The position numbers and the translations under genes were made by a program. From Bacteroidales bacterium (GTDB lineage: Bacteria; Bacteroidota; Bacteroidia; Bacteroidales; 4484-276), in NCBI GenBank assembly GCA_021740425.1, contig JAIOZV010000012.1, forward strand, positions 1-35,849: a stretch of DNA of 35,849 nt, given 5' to 3'. The notes beneath the pieces were generated by a model that was given only the letters and a program-made list of their open reading frames with translations, did not search any database and had not been told where the DNA came from. Positions 17,370-25,503 of the stretch are shown one piece after another (within the stretch, counting starts at the first letter, position 1; each line of letters begins with the position of its first letter).

Positions 17370-18476
17370 GTGACTCACCAAAACCCGACATTATCGGCGT
17401 GCATGATTGTAAGAGATGCTTCAGCAACTCTTTCAAGGTGCCTGCAATCCATCCAATACATTGCTGACGAAATAATTATCGTTGATACCGGATCAAAAGA
17501 CAACACCCTTGAAATTGCAAGGCAATTCACACAAAATGTTTTCTTGTTTGAATGGATAGATGATTTTGCTGCTGCACGTAATTTTGCTGTTTCAAAGGCC
17601 GGTGGTGATTGGATATTAAATATTGATGCCGATAAATATCTGCTACCCGCAGCAAGGGGATACCTCCCTGATCTGCTTGGCAATCCTGATGTTGTAGCCT
17701 ATTCATGCAAGATACGCAACAATAAAGACTATACTTTCGAAAACGCCTGTTTCTGCCTGTTTCGAAACCAACAAAACTTGTACTATACAGGATTAATAAA
17801 TGAAAAACCGGATCAATCTATCGCATTAAATATTCAGGAAACAGGACTCAAAACACTACCCTGCAACCTGTGTGTGGAGCACAGCGGATGGGAAGGAGAC
17901 AAAACCCCGAAATATGACAGAGATTTAAAGCTTTTAAAATTAGCCATTGACAAAGAACCTGAAAATGCTGATTTATGGAATCGGCTTGCTATGATACACC
18001 GCCAAACCGGCGAAATGACGCTTGCCAAATCGGCAAATCAGAAGGCATGCAATTTAATTATTGATCAGAAAAATTTTACACCCCATGAAGCAAATATCTT
18101 CGCCCTTGCAGTGAAGCTTACTTACAATGATGCCGGTTTTCGGGATGAAATTATTGAAATAGCCCTGAAACACTACCCGAATAATCCTTCATTTTTCTTC
18201 GCTAAAGCCAAATCCCTGATTCGGCATAAAGCGTTTGATCGGGCAATAGAAATATTCAATCAGCTTATCGAGATGGGAAAAACCCAAAGTTTTGATCAAA
18301 CGATAGCTCATCCGCTCAACATTTTCGATGAGCTTGCCTACGGAGGCATCGCTGATTGCAATCTCAGCCTGAAAAACTTTAGCGAAGCAGCCTTCTATTT
18401 TGAAAAGGCTCTGGCTTTTACAGCAAAGCCGGAATATCGGGTTAAATACAACCTTTCAAAAAATCTGGCCAAATAA
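17370..18476 (+). CDS. Family 2 glycosyltransferase with C-terminal TPR-like repeats
   Basis: A 368-residue cytoplasmic protein that begins with GTG, the only usual start after the in-frame stop at 17346. The GT-A domain (about 8-200) shows LSACMIVRDASATLSRCLQS, DEIIIVDTGSKDNT, WIDDFAAARNFAVSKAGGDW and INIDADKYL-type nucleotide-sugar and metal motifs. The DAD motif is followed by Lys where this family usually has Glu (DADE). The rest (about 185-368) is helical with TPR-like units (ENADLWNRLAMIHRQTGEM, FSEAAFYFEKALAFT). Proteins of this build transfer sugars to glycans or proteins; the acceptor cannot be read from the sequence. It stands alone with no polysaccharide genes nearby. Confidence 0.83.
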   Translation: MTHQNPTLSACMIVRDASATLSRCLQSIQYIADEIIIVDTGSKDNTLEIARQFTQNVFLFEWIDDFAAARNFAVSKAGGDWILNIDADKYLLPAARGYLPDLLGNPDVVAYSCKIRNNKDYTFENACFCLFRNQQNLYYTGLINEKPDQSIALNIQETGLKTLPCNLCVEHSGWEGDKTPKYDRDLKLLKLAIDKEPENADLWNRLAMIHRQTGEMTLAKSANQKACNLIIDQKNFTPHEANIFALAVKLTYNDAGFRDEIIEIALKHYPNNPSFFFAKAKSLIRHKAFDRAIEIFNQLIEMGKTQSFDQTIAHPLNIFDELAYGGIADCNLSLKNFSEAAFYFEKALAFTAKPEYRVKYNLSKNLAK

Positions 18477-18568
18477 AATTTCAAGCACTTACGTAATGCT
18501 CCAATTACACTTATCTTCATGTAGATTGTATGTGGCAAATGCTTCTCAAACTACAAGGATTTTATGTA

Positions 18569-18576
18569 TATTTTTG
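18569..18576 (+). promoter_or_regulatory. Putative -7 promoter element upstream of arfB
   Basis: TATTTTTG matches TAnnTTTG and lies about 60-70 bases before the arfB ATG. No TTG is seen at the expected -33 position, so support is partial. Confidence 0.35.
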
Positions 18577-18638
18577 CACCTTGATTTTTAAAAACCTACA
18601 ATATCAGATCATTAAAATTGGATAAAATTCCTGAAACC

Positions 18639-19046
18639 ATGAAAGGTCTTGAAATAGCCGAAAGCAATGAAATAAAATTTAAAGCTACCCGAAGTGCGGG
18701 CCCCGGCGGCCAAAATGTAAATAAAGTCAACACCAGGGTTGAACTTCGCTTTAGCATTACTCAATCTGCACTGCTCACTGCGGATGAAAAAAGCATCCTG
18801 ATGGTAAAACTAAAAAACAAAATAAACCAGGAAGGCGAACTCATCATCACTTCCGGGCAATCGCGATCACAACTCAAAAATAAAGAACTTGTCCTTGAAA
18901 GATTCAATAAACTCATCCAAAAAGCACTTGCACCCGTGATAAAACGGATTCCAACAAAACCTCCGGCAGGCGTTAAACTAAAAAGACTGGAAGACAAACA
19001 AAAAAAAGCTGAAATCAAAAAACTTAGAACTCCGCCAAAAATTTAG
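18639..19046 (+). CDS. arfB: ArfB-type peptidyl-tRNA hydrolase, ribosome rescue factor
   Basis: A 135-residue protein of the class I release factor superfamily. The catalytic GGQ is at 23-25 in SAGPGGQNVNKVNTRVELRF, and the C-terminus is a basic helix rich in Lys/Arg (LKRLEDKQKKAEIKKLR) that in ArfB (YaeJ) enters the empty mRNA channel of stalled ribosomes. It releases nascent chains on non-stop complexes. It lacks the codon-recognition domains of RF1/RF2, as expected. I chose the ATG at 18639; a TTG at 18618 would add seven residues. A DksA-like gene follows after 20 bases, probably in the same transcript. Confidence 0.9.
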   Translation: MKGLEIAESNEIKFKATRSAGPGGQNVNKVNTRVELRFSITQSALLTADEKSILMVKLKNKINQEGELIITSGQSRSQLKNKELVLERFNKLIQKALAPVIKRIPTKPPAGVKLKRLEDKQKKAEIKKLRTPPKI

Positions 19047-19066
19047 TCCGTTAAAATGAATGCAGC

Positions 19067-19429
19067 ATGAATAAACCAAAAACTATAACAGCATCAGAAA
19101 AAAATCTCATTTTGGAAAAACTCAAAAAAGAAAAAGTAAAACTTGACCGGACAATCCATGAGTTGCGAGAGCTCACTCAGCCCATTGCACCCGATGATTC
19201 CATTGGACGGATAAGCCGGATGGATGCCATAAACAACCGCAGTGTAAATGAGGCTGCACTGCGAAAGACAGTTGAAAAATTAAAAACCATCAATTTCGCA
19301 ATCGACGACATCGACAAACCCTATTTTGGCCATTGCCGAAAATGCGGTGAACCCATTCCTTTTGGCCGCCTGATGGTGATGCCGGGAAGTTCAACCTGCG
19401 TTGGTTGCGCTGGCATGGCTATTGGTTAA
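19067..19429 (+). CDS. DksA/TraR-type C4 zinc-finger protein
   Basis: A 120-residue protein with an N-terminal helical hairpin (about 10-78, charged, ending KLKTINFAIDDID) and a C4 zinc finger C90-x2-C93-x17-C111-x2-C114 (HCRKCGEPIPFGRL, TCVGC). This matches the DksA/TraR family, which binds the RNA polymerase secondary channel and modulates transcription with ppGpp. The coiled-coil tip would fall around DDSIGRISRMDAIN, which does contain acidic residues, but whether it acts like DksA is unproven. It follows arfB by 20 bases, so translation rescue and a stringent-type regulator share a transcript. Confidence 0.85.
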   Translation: MNKPKTITASEKNLILEKLKKEKVKLDRTIHELRELTQPIAPDDSIGRISRMDAINNRSVNEAALRKTVEKLKTINFAIDDIDKPYFGHCRKCGEPIPFGRLMVMPGSSTCVGCAGMAIG

Positions 19430-19505
19430 TGCTTTTATTGTTTAATAATATCAAATCTAACAATGGGTTAAAACCCAGTCATTCAATGCCACAAAAAATA
19501 ATAAA

Positions 19506-19531
19506 TAGAAACAAGGCATGCCTTGTCTCTG
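19506..19531. repeat. Palindromic dispersed repeat with ACAAGGCATGCCTTGT core
   Basis: A perfect 16-bp palindrome at 19511-19526, extended with imperfect arms (TAGAA... / ...CTCTG). The form AGACAAGGCATGCCTTGTCT is a short repeat I recall as recurrent in several phyla. No T tract follows. Confidence 0.5.
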
Positions 19532-19565
19532 CAGCAACCATAAAAACGATATTCCATAACCTGTT

Positions 19566-19615
19566 AACTCAATAACGAATAACTCAATAACGAATAACTC
19601 AATAACGAATAACTC
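19566..19615. repeat. 15-bp tandem repeat, three copies plus a partial
   Basis: AACTCAATAACGAAT occurs three times without mismatch at 19566-19610, followed by a partial AACTC. It ends 17 bases before the DUF3820 start. The AATAACGAAT core is the complement of the repeat after typA. Confidence 0.9.
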
Positions 19616-19632
19616 TTAACTCGACAACCCCC

Positions 19633-19860
19633 ATGGAAGCATTCCCCGACTCAAATATACTCCAATCACTTGTTAGCGAAAAAATGCCTTATGGCAAATA
19701 CAAGGGAACCCTCATTTGCAACATCCCGGAACACTATCTTGTCTGGCACCACCGGCAGGGCTTCCCAAAAGGCAAATTAGGCATGCTCCTTAGCACCATG
19801 TATGAAATCAAACTCAACGGTTTGGAGTATTTATTGAATCCGCTGAAAAAGGACAGGTAA
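19633..19860 (+). CDS. DUF3820 family protein
   Basis: A 75-residue protein with the DUF3820 hallmarks MPYGKYKGTLICNIPEHYLVW and QGFPKGKLGMLLSTMYEIKLNGL. The family is small, cytoplasmic and of unknown function; the core is an aromatic, basic fold of about 60 residues, so this is full length. ATG 19633 is the only sensible start. It precedes typA by about 175 bases and follows a microsatellite that could form part of its leader. Confidence 0.85.
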   Translation: MEAFPDSNILQSLVSEKMPYGKYKGTLICNIPEHYLVWHHRQGFPKGKLGMLLSTMYEIKLNGLEYLLNPLKKDR

Positions 19861-19961
19861 TTTTGCCTCCCTCAGCTTTAAGCATTTGTTGCCTGATAAC
19901 ATGACATTTACCGTAAGAAATACTTAACTTAGATTTAACCCCGGGGTGGCCGGGATTAGCT

Positions 19962-19969
19962 TATCTTTG
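19962..19969 (+). promoter_or_regulatory. typA: Putative -7 promoter element of typA
   Basis: TATCTTTG matches TAnnTTTG exactly, about 65 bases before the typA ATG. The expected -33 TTG is absent; a GC-rich palindrome CCCCGGGG lies upstream at about 19939-19946. Confidence 0.4.
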
Positions 19970-20034
19970 CCGGCTTTTTGCAAATTGCCGCTTATTGTAG
20001 TCTTTGCAAAATGTAATACCAATATTTAATAACT

Positions 20035-21855
20035 ATGTACGATATCAGAAATATTGCAATCATTGCCCACGTCGATCACGGAAAAACCACACTGGTTGAC
20101 AGGATACTTCACCAGGTAAAACTTTTCAGGGATAATCAGGAAATGGGCGATTTAATCCTTGATTCAAACGATCTTGAACGTGAACGAGGGATCACCATAT
20201 TATCCAAAAATGTATCTGTCAGATATAAGGATGTAAAAATAAACATCATCGACACACCCGGACACGCCGATTTTGGAGGGGAAGTAGAGCGTGTTCTCAA
20301 CATGGCCGATGGTGTACTTTTAGTTGTGGATGCCTTTGAAGGCCCGATGCCACAAACCCGTTTTGTACTTCAAAAAGCCATCCAACTTGGATTGAAACCC
20401 ATTGTAGTGATTAATAAGGTTGACAAACCCAACTGTTCCCCTGAGGAAGTTCACGAGGCTGTTTTTGATCTGATGTTCAGCCTGGATGCCACCGAAGACC
20501 AATTGAATTTCCCTGAAGTTTATGGTTCATCAAAGCAAGGCTGGATGGGAGAAGATTGGCAAAATCCTACAAGCGATATCAGCTACCTACTGGATATTAT
20601 CTTAGAGCACATTAAAAAGCCTGTATTCAAGGAAGGCAGTTTGCAAATGCAAATCAGTTCACTGGATTATTCTTCATACCTCGGAAGGATAGCTGTTGGA
20701 AGAATTACCCGGGGCAAGATAAAAATGGGACAACAGGTTTCGGTTGTAAAACGCGATGGAACCATAGCAAAATCAGTAGTTAAAGAGCTTTACAGGTTTG
20801 AGGGCTTAGGCAAAGAAAAAGTAAAACACGAACTCGAGGCAGGAGAAATATGCGCAGTACTTGGCCCTGTTTCTTTCGACATTGGCGATACCATCGCTGA
20901 TTTTGAAGCCCCTGAAGGACTGACCCCAATTGCCATCGACGAACCAACCATGAGCATGCTGTTCACCATTAATAACTCACCATTCTTCGGCAAAGAAGGC
21001 ATTTATGTAACTTCACGCCACATTAGGGACAGGCTATTTAAAGAAACCGAAAAAAATCTTGCACTACGGGTTAAAGAAACCAATACACCTGAAAAATTAT
21101 TGGTGTTTGGCCGTGGAATTTTACACTTATCCATTCTGGTTGAAACCATGCGCCGCGAAGGATATGAGTTTCAGATCGGGCAACCCCAGGTACTCACCAA
21201 GGAAATAGACGGAAAAACTTTTGAACCCATCGAACAATTAACTGTGCATGTTCCGGATGGCTTTTCGGGCAGAGTAATAGAAGTAGTAACGAAGCGAAAA
21301 GGAGAAATCACAAATATTGAATCGCGTAATGATAGAACGGCACTTGAGTTTACTATCCCATCGAGAGGATTGATAGGAATTACCAATGCCATATTAACAG
21401 CAACTGAAGGTGAGGCTGTTGTTGCACATAGATTTTTGGCCTACGAACCCTGGAAGGGTGATATCGAAAATCGCAGAAACGGCTCACTCATTGCCATGGA
21501 AACCGGAACAGCCATTACCTATTCGATAGATAAATTACAGGATCGCGGTAAATTTTTTATTGAACCCAATGATGACATTTACGCCGGACAGGTTATTGGA
21601 GAAAATACCAGACAAACAGATTTGTCTGTAAATGTAATCAAGACAAAAAAACTTACAAATGTCAGGGCTTCCGGAACCGACGAAAAGGCTACCCTTACAC
21701 CGGCAACAAAATTCTCGCTTGAAGAAGCAATGGAATACATAAAGGGTGATGAATATGTGGAGGTAACTCCGAAATCAATCCGTATCAGGAAAATAATCCT
21801 GGACGAAAATGAAAGAAAGCGGATAAAGAAAAAAGAGGAAGGGCCGAGGGATTAG
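20035..21855 (+). CDS. typA: Translational GTPase TypA/BipA
   Basis: A 606-residue ribosome-associated GTPase, the usual length for the family. The G domain (about 1-200) shows G1 [12 protein letters not shown] (11-22), the [11 protein letters not shown] switch I region, G3 [16 protein letters not shown] and G4 NKVD. Domain II and the EF-G-like domains follow (about 200-480; [22 protein letters not shown] in domain [19 protein letters not shown] in domain V). The unique C-terminal domain (about 480-606) ends in a basic tail [13 protein letters not shown]. TypA acts in ribosome assembly and stress or cold adaptation. It is monocistronic, with repeats and a bidirectional terminator downstream. 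Confidence 0.97.
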   Translation: MYDIRNIAIIAHVDHGKTTLVDRILHQVKLFRDNQEMGDLILDSNDLERERGITILSKNVSVRYKDVKINIIDTPGHADFGGEVERVLNMADGVLLVVDAFEGPMPQTRFVLQKAIQLGLKPIVVINKVDKPNCSPEEVHEAVFDLMFSLDATEDQLNFPEVYGSSKQGWMGEDWQNPTSDISYLLDIILEHIKKPVFKEGSLQMQISSLDYSSYLGRIAVGRITRGKIKMGQQVSVVKRDGTIAKSVVKELYRFEGLGKEKVKHELEAGEICAVLGPVSFDIGDTIADFEAPEGLTPIAIDEPTMSMLFTINNSPFFGKEGIYVTSRHIRDRLFKETEKNLALRVKETNTPEKLLVFGRGILHLSILVETMRREGYEFQIGQPQVLTKEIDGKTFEPIEQLTVHVPDGFSGRVIEVVTKRKGEITNIESRNDRTALEFTIPSRGLIGITNAILTATEGEAVVAHRFLAYEPWKGDIENRRNGSLIAMETGTAITYSIDKLQDRGKFFIEPNDDIYAGQVIGENTRQTDLSVNVIKTKKLTNVRASGTDEKATLTPATKFSLEEAMEYIKGDEYVEVTPKSIRIRKIILDENERKRIKKKEEGPRD

Positions 21856-21864
21856 GGTTTTTGG

Positions 21865-21925
21865 TTAATCGTTATTCATTAATCGTTATTCGTTAATCGT
21901 TATTCGTTAATCGTTATTCGTTATT
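21865..21925. repeat. 14-bp tandem repeat, four copies plus a partial
   Basis: TTAATCGTTATTC[A/G] occurs four times at 21865-21920; only the last base of the first copy differs. A partial copy TTATT follows. Its ATTCGTTATT core is the reverse complement of the array upstream of the DUF3820 gene. Confidence 0.9.
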
Positions 21926-22050
21926 GGGTTAATAGTTTATTCATAATTGGTAAATTGTAATTAGTAATAAGTGATTCGATATTTGTTTCCGAAAACAGAA
22001 AATTTTAGACTATAAATTATTTCAAAACCAAATATGCTCTTTTGGTAAAT

Positions 22051-22086
22051 AAAAAAAGGCACTTTCCTGCGAAAGTGCCTTTTTTT
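22051..22086. terminator. Bidirectional intrinsic terminator between typA and the small lipoprotein gene
   Basis: A perfect 16-bp stem AAAAAAAGGCACTTTC / GAAAGTGCCTTTTTTT with the loop CTGC. Each strand ends in seven T residues, so it can stop both converging transcripts. Confidence 0.93.
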
Positions 22087-22100
22087 GGAAACTCAAATTT

Positions 22101-22523
22101 CTACTTACTCTTGTATTTGAGTAAAACTGCTTCCACTCTTTTTACCTCGCTGTCGTTGACCTTACTTACGCTTCCACCCAAAACGCCTCTTTTCCCTCCT
22201 GTGGAAGCACCACCTGAGGCTTTTGTGTAGCCTGTTGAGCGAATATCGACATCAGAAAACAAAACAGCATCAGCGCCATTCTGACTTGCAAGGTTCATCA
22301 CCTTGTTTTGGATGTACTTCAATTTTTTGCTATATGGCACTTCTGCAGTTACCTTGCCCATCACTTCATAATCGTAAGGGACATCCTGATCGCGCATAAA
22401 AATTTCGGGAGATGCCGTGGCAGGATAGGATTTACCAAGGTAATCAAAACTCGATTTACTGCATGAAGCAAGGGATATTACTATAATCCCGAGCAAGATA
22501 ATGTGGCTTAAAATCTTTTTCAT
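22101..22523 (-). CDS. Small lipoprotein of unknown function
   Basis: A 140-residue protein with a signal peptide and lipobox at Cys21 (SLASC). The body has YDYEVMGKVTAEVPYSKKLK, then a helix (IQNKVMNLASQNGADAVLFSDVDI), a beta-alpha-beta pattern seen in several small envelope lipoproteins that collapse multi-copy cell-surface stress proteins, but I cannot name a family. A Gly/Ser/Lys-rich loop (SGGASTGGKRGVLGGS) precedes a last strand. It starts 20 bases after the amylase stop codon and shares its terminator, so it is probably the last gene of that transcript. Confidence 0.7.
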   Translation of the reverse strand: MKKILSHIILLGIIVISLASCSKSSFDYLGKSYPATASPEIFMRDQDVPYDYEVMGKVTAEVPYSKKLKYIQNKVMNLASQNGADAVLFSDVDIRSTGYTKASGGASTGGKRGVLGGSVSKVNDSEVKRVEAVLLKYKSK

Positions 22524-22543
22524 TTTTTTAATTTTACCGCTTA

Positions 22544-25345
22544 TTATTCAACAACAAATTTAATACTACTCCGGAAATTCTCAGCCTTTACAATTGCAAA
22601 ATATATCCCGGGGGTGAGGTTAACACCTGCATTCCAATTAAGTTCATTTATTCCGGCATTTAAATTACTTCCATCCACTTCAGCTACATTTTTTCCCATC
22701 GCATTGTAAATTTCGATGTTAACACTTCCAGGGGAATCCATCAAAATGCTAAAATTGATTTCTCCTTTGGTGGGGTTTGGATATGCTCCGAAAGTTGAAT
22801 TCAGGCCACCCGAAATTTCTTCAAGGGAAGTGTTCAGCCATGCAGGCTTTTCGATATATTCTGTCGAATAAATCCTGTATTCGCCATGTTCCAGACTTAC
22901 CGATTGATTGGTGGCGCTAACGTCATATTGTGATTGTGTAAAGAATTCGTACCATGTTCCAACATTGGGCCAGGCAGGAGTAACATTTGCCGTTTCCATA
23001 CCAAAATTACCCACAACAACCACGTTCATGTCAGCGCCTCTGAGTACTATTGATTTTTGCGCGTTATGCACATCAAGGGTAAAATCATCGGTAGCAAATA
23101 CTTCATATTCGGTTTTGAGTTGGATAAGTGCAGCATACACATGAAACAAATACTCGCGACGCCAGTCACTCAAATAATCCCAACGGATGGGTTTTTCGCC
23201 GGTGCGTCCATTATAGTCGATGGTGTAATCATAGCCAAGTTCGCCAAACTGCCAAATCATTTTGGGACCCGGAATGGTAAAAAAGAAAGCTGCTGCAAGT
23301 GCCTGCCTTTGCAGACCTATGGTGGAATCCTGAATATTATAATTGCCAACAGCTCTGCCGTAGGTAATATTTTTATACTGAAGCCGCTCCTCGTCATGAC
23401 TTTCCATATATCCAACAGCATGTGGTTGACTCCATCCACGCTGCTGATACGAAATCCATGAAAAATCAGATTTACCATCTTCAGTCCAACCCATGGTTCC
23501 TTCGTTGTAGTTGTGTCCGGCATTTCCCCAAAGCATCATACCATTATTTGAAAGCACAGTTTCCTCTGAATTGTCTGCAAAATGTTCAAGAATTATGTAA
23601 GCCCCGGGTTTTGTTTCCCATATTGCTGATGAATAATCGTTCCAGATATCAATCCGTGTCTGATCATATTGTCCCCAAAGACCAGTATTTCCAAGAGTAT
23701 TTTTTTGTGTAAACCCTTTTGAAAGATCAAACCGGAAACCATCAACTTTGTATTCGGTAAGCCAGAAATCATTAACCCGTTTCGTAAAAGCACGGGTTTG
23801 GGGGCTTTCATGGTTAAAATCGAATCCTACATTGAAATCGTGTTTTGCAATCGGGTTGTACCAGGGGCTATTTGCTGCTGGACGGTTGTTTTCTGTGTCC
23901 CAATAAAGCATAACCAAAGGAGAGGTTCCAAAGGAATGGTTCAACACCATATCAATAACAACCGCAATCCCATTGGCATGACATTCGTCAATAAAGGCTT
24001 TGAAGGTATTTTTTGGTCCGTAGTACTTATCCACAGCAAAATAATAGTTAGGATTGTATCCCCACGAAAGATTTCCCTCAAACTCGTTTACAGGCATCAG
24101 TTCAATTACATTAACACCCAACCTCTTGAAATAATCAATGGTATCAATCAGGCTTTGGAAGGTATGCTGTGCTGTAAAATCGCGAATTAACAGTTCATAC
24201 ACAACCATATCTTCAACGGCCGGTGGAGTAAAATTATCGACCTGCCATTCATAAGGTTCCTGGCCGGTTTGCAAAACTGTCGCAATCCCATTGGTCATGC
24301 CTGTGGGATATTCGAGCATATTTGGGTAGGTAACCTCATTGATGGATTGGTCATTCCATGGGTCACTTACTTTTTCGGCATAAGGGTCTCCAATCAAGAT
24401 CTGGCGGCCGTACTCAGCAACAAGGTACTGGAAAATATACTCCTCACCTTCCTGCAGTCCATCAATCTGAACCCAAAATCTATTGCCATCCTGAGTTCGG
24501 TTCATATAGCCATCAGCACCGGGCTGCCAATTATTAAAATCGCCAATTGTAAAAACATAATCTTTACCGGGTGCATAAAGCGAAAGGATGACTGTTGAAT
24601 TATCAATATAGTTTATCCCATCAATAACTCCGCCGGGCAAGTCTTCAACAGCAGGCTCAGGCAAAACAATGTAGGAAAATGTTTCAGAAACAGAACCTGT
24701 TTCATTTTTTGCCAATATTTCCGCAGGTACATCATTCCAATAACCAACAACATTGTCGATAACAAGATCGTAATCAATCTCGATTTGATCAGTTTCAAAA
24801 ACCAATTCATTATTAATAAACAAAAACATGGAATCGGCTAAGGGACTCGTTGCCTGAATTGTATAAACTTCATTTTCAAGAGCCATCAAGTTTGGTTCGG
24901 AAACCGGTGGGAACGTAATTATAATACCAAGTTCGGAGCTAAAAACATCAACAAATATATCGCTTGATTGAGTTAATGCATCAGCACTGCGAAAAACAAA
25001 GGACATATTATAAACTACCTCACTGGCACCCACACTATAAAAACTCCGGATATTCGGGCTTATTAAAAGTTTCCATTTATTGTTGCCGAGGTTAGTCAAC
25101 TCAGGTTGGGCATTATTGTCGCCCCAGTTGCCAATCACATGTTTCCAGTCGCCCTGGCCTTCAATCCCTACGCCGGTATGTGTGTACATTTGTCCGCTGT
25201 AACCTTCGAGTGGAGTTCCTGAAGCATCAAAAATGAGTGTTATTTCATCCAAATCAGTGGGATACTCAGGGGTGGTTGTAACTTGGGCGTAAATTGAAAA
25301 CCCAAAAAGTAAAAGTGTAAAAATTGTTATGAATGCCTTTTTCAT
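22544..25345 (-). CDS. Secreted GH13 alpha-amylase-family glycoside hydrolase with T9SS type A sorting domain
   Basis: A 933-residue extracellular enzyme. Signal peptide 1-20; a DUF4961-like beta domain (about 24-145); a further Ig-like part (about 150-228); a CBM48-like module (about 245-330, LYAPGKDYVFTIGDFNNWQP); the GH13 barrel (about 375-760); and a type A T9SS domain (about 855-933, YPNPTKGE to KFVVE). The four GH13 regions are visible: DMVLNH (465-470), GFRFDLSKG with nucleophile D540, ILEHF with acid/base E587, and GYMESHDEERL with D651. It should cleave alpha-1,4-glucans such as starch or glycogen; the exact specificity is open. It has its own promoter and is followed closely by a small lipoprotein gene. 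No SusC/SusD genes lie nearby. Confidence 0.92.
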   Translation of the reverse strand: MKKAFITIFTLLLFGFSIYAQVTTTPEYPTDLDEITLIFDASGTPLEGYSGQMYTHTGVGIEGQGDWKHVIGNWGDNNAQPELTNLGNNKWKLLISPNIRSFYSVGASEVVYNMSFVFRSADALTQSSDIFVDVFSSELGIIITFPPVSEPNLMALENEVYTIQATSPLADSMFLFINNELVFETDQIEIDYDLVIDNVVGYWNDVPAEILAKNETGSVSETFSYIVLPEPAVEDLPGGVIDGINYIDNSTVILSLYAPGKDYVFTIGDFNNWQPGADGYMNRTQDGNRFWVQIDGLQEGEEYIFQYLVAEYGRQILIGDPYAEKVSDPWNDQSINEVTYPNMLEYPTGMTNGIATVLQTGQEPYEWQVDNFTPPAVEDMVVYELLIRDFTAQHTFQSLIDTIDYFKRLGVNVIELMPVNEFEGNLSWGYNPNYYFAVDKYYGPKNTFKAFIDECHANGIAVVIDMVLNHSFGTSPLVMLYWDTENNRPAANSPWYNPIAKHDFNVGFDFNHESPQTRAFTKRVNDFWLTEYKVDGFRFDLSKGFTQKNTLGNTGLWGQYDQTRIDIWNDYSSAIWETKPGAYIILEHFADNSEETVLSNNGMMLWGNAGHNYNEGTMGWTEDGKSDFSWISYQQRGWSQPHAVGYMESHDEERLQYKNITYGRAVGNYNIQDSTIGLQRQALAAAFFFTIPGPKMIWQFGELGYDYTIDYNGRTGEKPIRWDYLSDWRREYLFHVYAALIQLKTEYEVFATDDFTLDVHNAQKSIVLRGADMNVVVVGNFGMETANVTPAWPNVGTWYEFFTQSQYDVSATNQSVSLEHGEYRIYSTEYIEKPAWLNTSLEEISGGLNSTFGAYPNPTKGEINFSILMDSPGSVNIEIYNAMGKNVAEVDGSNLNAGINELNWNAGVNLTPGIYFAIVKAENFRSSIKFVVE

Positions 25346-25388
25346 TGTATTGTTATTTATGTTGTTAATGTCATGAAATTATTATTCG

Positions 25389-25415
25389 CAAATATACCGA
25401 AAAGTACCTGACCAA
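25389..25415 (-). promoter_or_regulatory. Putative promoter of the GH13 gene
   Basis: On the minus strand TTTTG ending at the complement of 25413, 16 bases, then TATATTTG (complement of 25389-25396), a perfect TAnnTTTG. The leader would be about 35-40 bases. A palindrome at 25454-25470 lies upstream. Confidence 0.62.
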
Positions 25416-25453
25416 AAGGCATGAAGATACTGCTTACAAAAAATCAAAAGCCG

Positions 25454-25470
25454 ATTGATTAGTAATCAAT
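25454..25470. promoter_or_regulatory. Operator-like palindrome upstream of the GH13 promoter
   Basis: ATTGATTAGTAATCAAT is an 8-bp inverted repeat with one central base. It sits about 40 bases upstream of the -33 box and is not followed by a T run, so a protein-binding site is one reading; an AT-rich chance palindrome is another. Confidence 0.3.
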
Positions 25471-25503
25471 TACTTAGAAATTACAAATCAAGATGCAATA
25501 TCA

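Noticed and set aside
19566..19615. Short direct repeats considered as a CRISPR remnant.
   Set aside because: The units are contiguous 15-mers without spacers and no cas genes are present.
22057..24190. Several plus-strand open frames of 75-134 codons within the amylase gene.
   Set aside because: They are antisense shadows of the GH13 coding region and contain no recognisable domains.
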